NCBI GenBank assembly: GCA_037482215.1
Contig: CP148074.1
Span: 2,418,001 to 2,482,000 of the forward strand
Source of the DNA: Pseudomonas mendocina
GTDB taxonomy: Bacteria > Pseudomonadota > Gammaproteobacteria > Pseudomonadales > Pseudomonadaceae
Length of the DNA stretch: 64,000 nt
Direction of reading: 5' to 3'
Program-made: the position numbers and the translations under genes
Part shown: positions 50,511 to 57,911 of the stretch, one piece after another
Position numbering within the stretch: the first letter of the stretch is position 1
Layout: the number at the start of each line of letters is the position of its first letter
The notes under the pieces: model-generated
What the model saw: only the letters and a program-made list of their open reading frames with translations
Database searches by the model: none
What the model was told of the DNA's origin: nothing

Positions 50511-51286
50511 GAAAACAAAAATCCTCCGAGGATTGGCAGAAAAAGCTAGCGCAGGCCCATGGTTTCCGTTCACTGGAGGCAATAAGTCAATCTGCGCAGT
50601 TTTTGGGCCTAAAGAATGCAGCCAGGGCGTTGGAACAATCATTAACTGGCCTGGATTTGATAGCGCTGACTGTTCCAAAAAGCAACGAAAAGGCCAATAC
50701 CAGATTTATCGCGGCAGCAAATCCGAGCGCGATCATTGAGCTGTTAAACGATATTGATTCTGCTGCCGATGAAATCGACCGCCTTGCCGCCGAGAATGAG
50801 CGGCTGCGCGAACAGCATGACAAGTCGTGGCGTCGCGCTGGCATTGCGGAAGAAAATCTCAGAAGGCGCTATTCGAGCTGGAAGCGCTGAGGCAGCAGGA
50901 GCCGATTGGCGTAGTGCGCAAAGCATACGAATCCGGTGGTGTAACTTTCATTGGCGAGCTGAAAGCTAGCGCAATCATTGATGGAGTGGATGAAGGCGCG
51001 TCTTTGTACGCGGCCCCGCCCATCTCCGGGCTGGTTGAGGCGCTGGAGGGATAATCCGATTGCCCAGACGAGCGGAGTGGTGCTGAGCAATGCCCGCCTT
51101 ACCTCGGCTGTGGACGCCGCAATGGTGGAGATGCAGAACATCAGTCCGCCGCTTCGCCGTAGCGAATGTGCCCGGTTGATACATGCTGCGCTATCCCGCC
51201 TCAACCAGCAGCCTGCCAGCGGTGGCGATGATCTGACTGCATCGGACTTGATCGCAGCCGCCGCCCACCGCGCCAATAGGGGGTGA
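50503..51286 (+). pseudogene. Ead/Ea22-like gene broken by about three frameshifts
   Basis: Pieces of one Ead-like protein lie in successive frames. Frame 1 from ATG 50503: MSEKTKILRGLAEKASAGPW to about INWPGFD. Frame 2 from about 50690: NTRFIAAANPSAIIELLNDI, EIDRLAAENERLREQHDKSW. Frame 3 from about 50865: KALFELEALRQQEPIGVVRK to PPISGLVEALEG (stop 51054). Back in frame 2: QNISPPLRRSECARLIHAAL to the stop at 51286. The FIAAANP block and the PPLRRSECxRLIHAAL end are Ead hallmarks. Three indels near 50650-50690, 50865 and 51045 suggest decay, or clustered sequence errors. Confidence 0.7.
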
Positions 51287-51289
51287 GTG

Positions 51290-51388
51290 ATGGATGTGTT
51301 TGCGTGGGTATTGAACTCAATCGGCTGCTTTTTGGTTGGCTGGGGTGTTCATGGTGTGTATACCGCATATAAGGCTAGACGCCCATGA
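51290..51388 (+). CDS. Membrane micro-protein
   Basis: A 32-aa single-span frame (MDVFAWVLNSIGCFLVGWGV, then basic KARRP). The stop overlaps the next ATG. Preceded by GGGGGTGAGTG. Function unknown. Confidence 0.5.
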   Translation: MDVFAWVLNSIGCFLVGWGVHGVYTAYKARRP

Positions 51389-51504
51389 CCACCATCATCA
51401 CCCTCACCCTTTCCGCAACCATAATCCTCGGCCTGCTCACTGCCTGCGCCCTACTCAAAGCCGGGGCCGAGTACGACCGAAACGCTGAGCGCGACGCTCA
51501 GTAA
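51385..51504 (+). CDS. Membrane micro-protein
   Basis: A 39-aa frame with one hydrophobic helix (IITLTLSATIILGLLTACAL) and a charged tail (AEYDRNAERDAQ). The helix ends in LLTAC, so a lipoprotein is possible. Overlaps the previous gene (ATGA). Confidence 0.5.
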   Translation: MTTIITLTLSATIILGLLTACALLKAGAEYDRNAERDAQ

Positions 51505-51553
51505 TCCCCTTCCCTTACAACTTCAACTGCCGGTAACGGCGGGAGGTAGTGCT

Positions 51554-51973
51554 GTGTCTGAAATGAAATCAATCCCAGTCAGTGAACTGACTGGCGCTGC
51601 GCTGGACTGGGCGGTGGCGCTTGCGCTTGGCTGGAAGATGCGCCGCGTTCCAAGGGATATCGACGGGAATCATGGCGGAGAGGTGCTAGCACCTCCAGAC
51701 CTAAGCAAGGACTTCCAGTGGCCGCCGCGAGGGTGGATAGCGCCTTGGTATTTCATTCGCCCGTGGTCTAGTGAATGGGCGCAAGGCGGCCCACTGGTTC
51801 ATAAATATCAGATTGAGCTGAAGTGGATGGGCGTGGACGGCAAGGCCATGTGGTGGATGGCAGGCCATGAGGGCATCGCCATCAAGCAAATAGGTGACAC
51901 GCCGCTCATCGCTGCCTGCCGCGCAATCGTGGCCAGCAAATTTGGCGACACGGTTGAAGTCCCATCGAACTGA
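51554..51973 (+). CDS. DUF2591 protein (GTG start)
   Basis: A 139-aa phage protein with the DUF2591 pattern: SIPVSELTGAALDWAVALAL at the start, the middle SSEWAQGGPLVHKYQIEL and the end TPLIAACRAIVASKFGDTVE. GTG 51554 has GGGAGG seven nt upstream. Function unknown; common in early regions of temperate phages of Pseudomonas and enterobacteria. Confidence 0.8.
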   Translation: MSEMKSIPVSELTGAALDWAVALALGWKMRRVPRDIDGNHGGEVLAPPDLSKDFQWPPRGWIAPWYFIRPWSSEWAQGGPLVHKYQIELKWMGVDGKAMWWMAGHEGIAIKQIGDTPLIAACRAIVASKFGDTVEVPSN

Positions 51974-52018
51974 TCAACGCCTAACAAGACCCGGCCCAGC
52001 GCCGGGCAAGGAACCAAC

Positions 52019-52345
52019 ATGACAGAACGCGAAATGCTTGAGCTGGCGGCGAAGGCGGCGAGCATCAAGATCAAATTCTTCAACTCAGATGGCGATGCCG
52101 TAGTGCAGTGTGGCGGCGGCGGGCCTGAGAGTTGCATAGTCAACGCATGGAACCCGGCACAGTATAAAAGCGATGCACTAGCGCTAGCGGCGACCCTCAA
52201 GTTCACAGTCGACTTTGAGCGAGGCGTAGTTTGGGGCGCTGGCGATCTTGACATGACAAAGCTGGGCACAGCATCACCCGATGATCCTTACATGTGTCTC
52301 GCTATCACGAGTGCCGCAGCAGAGATCGGCAAGAACATGCCTTGA
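52019..52345 (+). CDS. Small phage protein, unknown
   Basis: A 108-aa protein (MTEREMLELAAKAASIKIKF, NAWNPAQYKSDALALAATLK, ending AAAEIGKNMP). The opening and closing helices match a widespread uncharacterised phage family read near integrases and DUF2591 genes. AAGGAACCAAC precedes the ATG. Confidence 0.65.
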   Translation: MTEREMLELAAKAASIKIKFFNSDGDAVVQCGGGGPESCIVNAWNPAQYKSDALALAATLKFTVDFERGVVWGAGDLDMTKLGTASPDDPYMCLAITSAAAEIGKNMP

Positions 52346-52423
52346 GCAATTCAGGGCATCCAGCAACAACCCCCCCTCTAAAACATCATTCAACCCTGCA
52401 CACGCAGGGCGGAGAGTGTTTCT

Positions 52424-52657
52424 ATGGCTAAGATAATTTCTCAGATCACAGCAAGTTTGCCCCGTCTGATGGAAGTCGGGGAATATCGAAAACTGCGCTA
52501 TGCCGGTGACAAGCCAAGCCTCCAGCAGCTCAAACGCTGGATTGAAGAAGGCGAAGTGATCGGCGAAATCAAAGGCGGCATGTATTTCGTTGACCTTAAC
52601 TCGGAGCTGGTCGGCTCCAACGATCCACTTCTACATAAGATGATGGCGGTAAGCTGA
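52424..52657 (+). CDS. Excisionase-like protein
   Basis: A 77-aa protein directly before the integrase. The pattern YRKLRYAGDKPSLQQLKRWI, EEGEVIGEIKGGMYFVDL is that of a small winged-helix/MerR-type excisionase (Xis) that binds DNA beside att sites. Only one base separates it from int, as in many temperate phages. Confidence 0.75.
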   Translation: MAKIISQITASLPRLMEVGEYRKLRYAGDKPSLQQLKRWIEEGEVIGEIKGGMYFVDLNSELVGSNDPLLHKMMAVS

Positions 52658-52658
52658 T

Positions 52659-53801
52659 ATGAGTCCTCCGCGCCCCCGCACCAGCCGCAATCGGAACCTG
52701 CCGGAGAACCTGTACCCAAACGGGAAGTACTGGCAGTACCGCAATCCGATCACCGGCAAAAAGATCAGTATCAACAAGCCGCTAGCGGAGGCAGTCAAGC
52801 TGGCGCGGCTGGCAAATGCCAAGCTGGCACCGCTGATGGCTGACGATGGCGAGCTGCTGCAGCTGCTGACCGGCGAGCAAGCACCAAAGGTAAAGCTGTT
52901 GCTTGAGCGTTTCGCGGAAGAATACTTGCCGGGCCGCAAGCTGGCCGAGTCAACATTGAAGGAAACCCGGATCAAGTTAGAGCGGTACCGGGCTGACCTG
53001 GGCGAACGGATGATTGGCCAAATTGATGTTCTGGCCATGGCCGAATACCTCGACCAGTTCACAAATAACGCATACACCAAGCATCGGGCGCTGTGGGTGC
53101 AGATTTTTGCATTCGCCGTGGCAAAGGGCATGGCTGAGCGGAATTGCGCAGAGCTGACCCTGCAGAAGAAAGAGGCGGATAAAGTTCGCCAGCGGCACAC
53201 CATTGAGGGCGTGCAGAAGATTCTTGATGCTGGCACCACTCCGGCATGGCTAAAGCGTGCCATCCGCCTGGCTCTGCTGAGCCTGCAGCGGCGTGAGGAT
53301 CTTGTTACCTGGGAGCGGACAGCCGTCGATATGAAGAGGAACGTGATCAGGGTCAGCCCCGGTAAGACTGAGAACTACGACACCCCTATTCACTTGGAAA
53401 TCGAAATGGGGCCGGACCTGCGGGCTGTTGTGCAGGAATGCCTGTCAGAACCCATCGCCAGCCCTTTCCTTCTCTGCTACCGCCCGAAGGCGCGCAAGCG
53501 GGAACAGATCGAGGCCAAGGCCCACTGGTCAGCCATCACTGACGACTACCTGACCAAGGAGTTCAAGAAAGCCCGCGACCTCGCTGGGGCGTATGACCAT
53601 ATCGAAAACCCGAAAGCCCGACCAACGGTGCATGAATTGCGCGCACTTGGAGCTTGGCTATACGAGCAGCAGGGGTTCGCGACTGAGTATGTGCAGGTAC
53701 TGATGGGGCACGCAACGCCAGAAATGACCGCGTACTACCAAGACGGTCACGAGCAGAAGGAGGTGATTTACCAGCAGGTGAAGGCGGGTTTAAAACTTTG
53801 A
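52659..53801 (+). CDS. int: Tyrosine-family prophage integrase
   Basis: A 380-aa recombinase. N-terminal arm-binding domain (NRNLPENLYPNGKYWQYRNP), core-binding SAM-like domain at about 80-165, and a catalytic domain with Arg about 210 (LLSLQRREDLVTW), His-x-x-Arg about 324-327 (VHELRALGAWLYEQQG), the GH dipeptide and nucleophile Tyr about 358 (MGHATPEMTAYYQD). It carries out integration at and excision from tRNA-Val. It reads toward attR, about 100 bp away, with tandem arm-like repeats between. Confidence 0.95.
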   Translation: MSPPRPRTSRNRNLPENLYPNGKYWQYRNPITGKKISINKPLAEAVKLARLANAKLAPLMADDGELLQLLTGEQAPKVKLLLERFAEEYLPGRKLAESTLKETRIKLERYRADLGERMIGQIDVLAMAEYLDQFTNNAYTKHRALWVQIFAFAVAKGMAERNCAELTLQKKEADKVRQRHTIEGVQKILDAGTTPAWLKRAIRLALLSLQRREDLVTWERTAVDMKRNVIRVSPGKTENYDTPIHLEIEMGPDLRAVVQECLSEPIASPFLLCYRPKARKREQIEAKAHWSAITDDYLTKEFKKARDLAGAYDHIENPKARPTVHELRALGAWLYEQQGFATEYVQVLMGHATPEMTAYYQDGHEQKEVIYQQVKAGLKL

Positions 53802-53812
53802 CCGGGTTTTCG

Positions 53813-53845
53813 TTTTCCCAAAATATTCCCAAAGTTTTCCCAAAA
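53813..53845. repeat. Three tandem 11-bp repeats beside attR (probable Int arm sites)
   Basis: Contiguous units TTTTCCCAAAA (53813-53823), TATTCCCAAAG (53824-53834) and TTTTCCCAAAA (53835-53845), 57 bp from the tRNA 3' end and just after int. One-turn direct repeats fit arm-type integrase binding sites. Confidence 0.85.
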
Positions 53846-53875
53846 CAAAAAAGGCGACCCGTATGGATCGCCTTC
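53845..53875 (-). terminator. Phage-supplied terminator for tRNA-Val
   Basis: Minus-strand hairpin AAGGCGA...TCGCCTT with a T6 run, about 28 bp beyond the tRNA 3' end. It replaces the original host terminator now displaced to 8.24 kb. Confidence 0.8.
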
Positions 53876-53902
53876 TAAGCCCCGCCCTAAGCGGGTTGCA
53901 AC

Positions 53903-53948
53903 TGGTAGGCACGATTGGACTCGAACCAACGACCCCCACCATGTCAAG
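53903..53948 (-). repeat. attR: tRNA-Val 3' half
   Basis: Exact 46-bp copy of attL (8280-8325), from the CCA end into the anticodon stem. Marks the right junction of the 45.6-kb prophage. Confidence 0.95.
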
Positions 53949-53979
53949 GTGGTGCTCTAACCAACTGAGCTACGTGCCT
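53903..53979 (-). tRNA. tRNA-Val(GAC), rebuilt at attR
   Basis: Full cloverleaf on the minus strand: acceptor AGGCACG pairing with CGTGCCT, D arm with AGTTGGTTAG, anticodon stem CCACC/GGTGG around loop TTGACAT (anticodon GAC), T arm and an encoded CCA. The 5' half is host DNA and the 3' half (53903-53948) is the attR core brought by the phage, so the tRNA stays functional after integration. Confidence 0.97.
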
Positions 53980-54164
53980 GCTGTGGGTGCGCATTCTACT
54001 GAGCCGCGCATGGGTGTCAACAGATTTTTTCGCTAACTCTCTGAATAATTGAAATTTTTACCACTTGAGCTTCACTGCATCTTTTGATTTGGGCCACTAG
54101 CCGGCCATTTTTAACTCAGGTAGGATCAGCTTACTCGTAAAAAATAAAGAACAGAGGTTGCAAA

Positions 54165-55448
54165 ATGGCGCACACACCCTACCCACAATCCTATTATGCG
54201 GCATCGGCCAACCCAGTCCCGGAACGCCCCGAGCTCAACGGTGAAGTAGAAACAGATGTGTGTATTGTCGGCGCTGGCTATACCGGCCTATCGACCGCCA
54301 TCGCCCTGCTCGAAAACGGCTTCAAAGTTGTAATTGTCGAGGCCGCAAAGGTTGGCTTTGGCGCCTCAGGCCGTAATGGTGGCCAGATCGTTAACAGCTA
54401 TAGCCGGGACATTGATGTCATCGAACGCAGTGTCGGTGCGAAACAGGCCAAACTCCTCGGCGACATGGCCTTCGAAGGCGGTCGCATCATTCGTGAGCGC
54501 ATTGCCAAATACAACATCCAGTGCGACCTGAAAGACGGCGGCGTATTCGCAGCTAACACGCCCAAGCACATGAAGCATCTTGAAGCCCAGAAAAAGCTAT
54601 GGGAACGCTACGGCCACACCCAGCTAGAGCTGATGGATGAGAAACGCATCCGCGAAGTTGTAAACACAGACCTCTATGTAGGCGGCATGCTCGACATGAG
54701 CGGTGGCCATATCCATCCGCTGAATCTCGCCTTGGGCGAAGCAGCAGCCGTTGAATCACTTGGTGGGGTCATCCATGAGCAAAGCCCCGCCACACGCATC
54801 GACCGCGGTGCAAACCCTGTTGTACACACGCCGAAGGGCCGTGTTAAAGCGAAATTCGTCGTGGTAGCCGGCAATGCTTACCTAGGCAACCTGCTTCCTG
54901 AGCTTTCGGCCAAGTCGATGCCTTGTGGCACACAAGTGATTACCACAGAGCCGCTGTCTGACGAAGTTGCACAATCTCTGTTACCGCAGGATTACTGCGT
55001 TGAGGACTGCAACTACCTGCTCGACTACTACCGACTTTCCGGCGATAAGCGCCTGATCTTCGGCGGCGGCGTGGTCTATGGCGCACGTGATCCATCTAAC
55101 ATCGAAGCCATCATTCGCCCGAAAATGCTGAAGACCTTCCCGCAGCTTAAGAACGTGAAGATTGATTACGCTTGGACCGGCAATTTCCTGCTGACACTTT
55201 CGCGCCTGCCTCAAGTCGGACGCCTAGGCGATAACATCTACTATTCCCAAGGCTGCAGCGGTCACGGCGTGACCTATACACACTTGGCTGGCAAGGTACT
55301 GGGCGAGGCCCTGCGTGGTCAGGCTGAGCGCTTTGATGCATTTGCTGACCTTCCGCACTACCCCTTCCCTGGCGGTCAACTGTTCCGCGTACCATTCACA
55401 GCCATCGGCGCTTGGTATTACTCACTGCGAGATAAGTTCGGCATCTGA
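54165..55448 (+). CDS. FAD-dependent amine/gamma-glutamylputrescine oxidoreductase-like (PuuB/PauB type)
   Basis: A 427-aa DadA/glycine-oxidase-like flavoprotein. N-terminal Rossmann motif VCIVGAGYTGLSTAIALLEN at about residues 31-50 binds FAD; ASGRNGGQIVNSYSRDID is typical of gamma-glutamylputrescine oxidases; the C-terminus has RLPQVGRLGDNIYYSQGCSG and GHGVTYTHLAGKVLGEAL. It likely oxidises a primary amine or gamma-glutamylated polyamine to an aldehyde and ammonia. First host gene to the right of the prophage, close to a chemoreceptor of possible amine specificity. Confidence 0.88.
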   Translation: MAHTPYPQSYYAASANPVPERPELNGEVETDVCIVGAGYTGLSTAIALLENGFKVVIVEAAKVGFGASGRNGGQIVNSYSRDIDVIERSVGAKQAKLLGDMAFEGGRIIRERIAKYNIQCDLKDGGVFAANTPKHMKHLEAQKKLWERYGHTQLELMDEKRIREVVNTDLYVGGMLDMSGGHIHPLNLALGEAAAVESLGGVIHEQSPATRIDRGANPVVHTPKGRVKAKFVVVAGNAYLGNLLPELSAKSMPCGTQVITTEPLSDEVAQSLLPQDYCVEDCNYLLDYYRLSGDKRLIFGGGVVYGARDPSNIEAIIRPKMLKTFPQLKNVKIDYAWTGNFLLTLSRLPQVGRLGDNIYYSQGCSGHGVTYTHLAGKVLGEALRGQAERFDAFADLPHYPFPGGQLFRVPFTAIGAWYYSLRDKFGI

Positions 55449-55456
55449 GGTTGAAC

Positions 55457-55487
55457 AAAAACGGCACCCATAAGGTGCCGTTTTTTG
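55457..55487. terminator. Bidirectional terminator
   Basis: AAAACGGCACC/GGTGCCGTTTT stem (11-12 bp), 5-nt loop, T6 on the plus strand and A/T-rich on the other, between the convergent oxidoreductase and lipoprotein genes. Confidence 0.9.
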
Positions 55488-55501
55488 TTGTGGGGATAAG
55501 G

Positions 55502-56194
55502 TTACAGGCGAAAATCCGGCCAGTGTGCCCGCGCTGCCGACACACCACGCTGAACCGCTAAATCCCGTCCCTGCATCTGCAGCTCCCGCAAAGCACTCAT
55601 CCAAGTTTCACGATCAGCCTGTGCAGGCAGATTATTCGCCGGCAGGATAACGACAGCCCACCGCCCGGCCTCAGCCCACGCCTCATCAAAGTCACTTAAC
55701 CTCATGTGCAAACGGCGCACATTGCCTCTGCGCAGCACCACAGTCCGCTCCCGCTGATCGTAGCCAACAAGCAAAGCGAACTCGCCTCCAGGCCCGGAAA
55801 ACGTTTTATCCAGCTGTACTAATACTGGAAACCCGCCTGCAACTTGCTGAATCAGCGCATCCAAACTCGTTGCAAGTGGGTAGACCACCTGATCATAAGA
55901 TCCAGCGACAACTGCAAGCGCTTTTCGTGGCTCCTGCCCACCAGCCAGATCTGATAAACGCTGCTTAACCACGCCTGGCGTCGTCAGCACACTGTGATGA
56001 TTCAGCAGTGCAGCCAGTGCAGAGTCCCCACCTGAAGGATCATTAAGATAAAAAAACGGGACATCCACCAATTCGACGCGCTCTGGCAATGAGCCTGTTT
56101 CAGGCTTTAACTGTGGGCCTGAGCTGCAGGCAACACTCAAAACCAACAGCAGCCCAACAGGTATCACCTTGGCAACACTTAACCATCCAGCCAT
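55502..56194 (-). CDS. Lipoprotein with degenerate C39-peptidase-like domain
   Basis: A 230-aa exported lipoprotein: signal peptide to the lipobox LSVAC (Cys23). Mature residues about 45-160 resemble a peptidase C39-like domain (VPFFYLNDPSGGDSALAALL, then FPVLVQLDK and GEFALLVGYDQRERTVVLRR). At the position of the usual catalytic Cys (QxxCGPAALA) the sequence reads SGGDSALAALL, and GEFALLVGYD has Glu where the catalytic His (HYVVVxGYD) is expected. It is therefore probably an inactive, binding-type relative. Function unknown. Confidence 0.75.
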   Translation of the reverse strand: MAGWLSVAKVIPVGLLLVLSVACSSGPQLKPETGSLPERVELVDVPFFYLNDPSGGDSALAALLNHHSVLTTPGVVKQRLSDLAGGQEPRKALAVVAGSYDQVVYPLATSLDALIQQVAGGFPVLVQLDKTFSGPGGEFALLVGYDQRERTVVLRRGNVRRLHMRLSDFDEAWAEAGRWAVVILPANNLPAQADRETWMSALRELQMQGRDLAVQRGVSAARAHWPDFRL

Positions 56195-56308
56195 GAATCC
56201 CTCGCTAAATTGGATATACCCACTTCATGTTTACAGTGTGGCAGTCAGAACTACCTATGACATCTGTAACGAGACATTGATTGCGTAACAACACACGATC
56301 TCAGCCCA

Positions 56309-56346
56309 ATAAAAAAGGGTTGCTGATTTACCGGCAACCCTTTTAA
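56309..56346 (-). terminator. Terminator after the NhaC-type transporter gene
   Basis: AAAAGGGTTGC/GCAACCCTTTT stem of 11 bp, 10-nt loop, T6 on the minus strand. Confidence 0.9.
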
Positions 56347-56362
56347 AACAGGTGGATTATGC

Positions 56363-57679
56363 TTACAGCGTCATAGCTGCTATCCAGCCAAACACCAACA
56401 GCGGCAAGTTGTAGTGCAGGAAGGTCGGCACCACGCTGTCCCAAATATGATTATGCTGGCCGTCAACGTTCAGTCCCGCCGTTGGGCCAAGGGTTGAGTC
56501 TGAAGCTGGAGAGCCTGCATCACCCAGCGCACCGGCAGTACCGACAATACTGAGGATGGCGAGCGGACTAAAACCGAGCTGCACACCCAATGGAACGAAA
56601 ATAGCCGCGATGATAGGCACAGTCGAAAATGACGAGCCAATGCCCATGGTCACCAGCAGGCCCACCAACAGCATGACCAGAGCCCCCATGGCTTTGTCAT
56701 GACCGATCAAGGTCGCCGAACTGTCCACCAGCGTCTTTACCTCGCCAGTTGCCTTCATCACTTCTGCAAAGCCTGCCGCAGCAATCATAATGAAGCCAAT
56801 CATGGCCATCATTTTCATGCCCTCGGTAAAAAGATCATCCGCTTCTTTCCAGCGAACCACTCCAGACACCGAGAAGATGATAAAGCCAGCCAAAGCACCG
56901 ATGATCATCGAGTCCAGCCAAAGCTGGACCACAAAGGCCACCACAATAGCAGCCACTGCCACCAGTAAAGTCTTCGGATTGTACTGAGTGCCTACCCGCT
57001 CAGCCTTCTCCACCTTGCTCATGTCGTATACACGTTTTTTACGGTACGAAAACAAAGCGATCAGCAGCCCAACAACCATCCCTATAGCTGGAATCGTCAT
57101 GGCATGAGTAACGTTCAAGCCCGTCGTATCGACACCATTATTGGCGACATTTGCGACTAAAATTTCGTTCAGGAAGATGCCACCGAAGCCCACCGGAAGA
57201 AACATATACGGTGTGATCAGGCCGAAGGTCAGCACACAGGCAATCAACCGGCGATCAATCTGCAGCTTGGTTAGCACATACAACAGTGGCGGGATCAGCA
57301 GCGGAATGAATGCGATATGAATGGGCAGAATGTTTTGAGAAGAAACTGCGACTACCAGTAATACGCAGATAAGACTCCACTTCAGAAGCCCCGCCCCTTG
57401 CTCGTGCCGCTTATCAACCATCACAAGCACTTTGTCTGCGAGTGCATGGGCAAGGCCTGACTTAGCGATTGCGACCGCAAAGGCACCCAATAAAGCATAA
57501 GACAGGGCAACCGTTGCGCCACCACCTAAGCCTTTATTAAAGGCTGCAAGGGAAGCTTCAAGCCCTAAACCACCAAGCAAGCCGCCAGCCAACGCCCCCA
57601 CAATCAGGGCAACCACAACATGTACGCGGCATAGGCTCAGAATCAGCATAATCCCGACCGCCGCAACCACTGCGTTCAT
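56363..57679 (-). CDS. Na+/H+ antiporter-like (NhaC-type) transporter (PA2653-like)
   Basis: A 438-aa inner-membrane protein with 10-12 hydrophobic segments. Characteristic stretches are [60 protein letters not shown] and [20 protein letters not shown], the substrate-site loops of the family. The ATG at 57679 (GGAG seven nt upstream) is preferred to the TTG one codon earlier. The neighbouring chemoreceptor and amine oxidase suggest an amino-acid or amine substrate rather than simple sodium exchange; this is inferred. Confidence 0.8.
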   Translation of the reverse strand: MNAVVAAVGIMLILSLCRVHVVVALIVGALAGGLLGGLGLEASLAAFNKGLGGGATVALSYALLGAFAVAIAKSGLAHALADKVLVMVDKRHEQGAGLLKWSLICVLLVVAVSSQNILPIHIAFIPLLIPPLLYVLTKLQIDRRLIACVLTFGLITPYMFLPVGFGGIFLNEILVANVANNGVDTTGLNVTHAMTIPAIGMVVGLLIALFSYRKKRVYDMSKVEKAERVGTQYNPKTLLVAVAAIVVAFVVQLWLDSMIIGALAGFIIFSVSGVVRWKEADDLFTEGMKMMAMIGFIMIAAAGFAEVMKATGEVKTLVDSSATLIGHDKAMGALVMLLVGLLVTMGIGSSFSTVPIIAAIFVPLGVQLGFSPLAILSIVGTAGALGDAGSPASDSTLGPTAGLNVDGQHNHIWDSVVPTFLHYNLPLLVFGWIAAMTL

Positions 57680-57911
57680 CAAATCACTCCAGCATTAATG
57701 AGACTGTCAAGGCCTAAAACCTCAACAAGTTGGTGCGCCTAAGCGGCGAAGGATCGGTACTCTGCACAATGCAGACTGAGCTGTCAAAAAACAAAAGTGT
57801 ACTTTCGTACCTTATAATAGATACCAAGGTACACCCAATGCCGCTCCCGTCTTAAAGAAACTGAATAGACAGTCGATACTACAACTGACGAATAATATTG
57901 AAGGCCATCCC
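57680..57911. other. Divergent regulatory region
   Basis: Between the transporter (minus) and chemoreceptor (plus). Contains a GTACxxxxCGTAC-type inverted repeat, a TATAAT at about 57815 and a second GGTACACC. No good -35 lies 17 bp upstream. A shared regulator site is possible. Confidence 0.4.
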
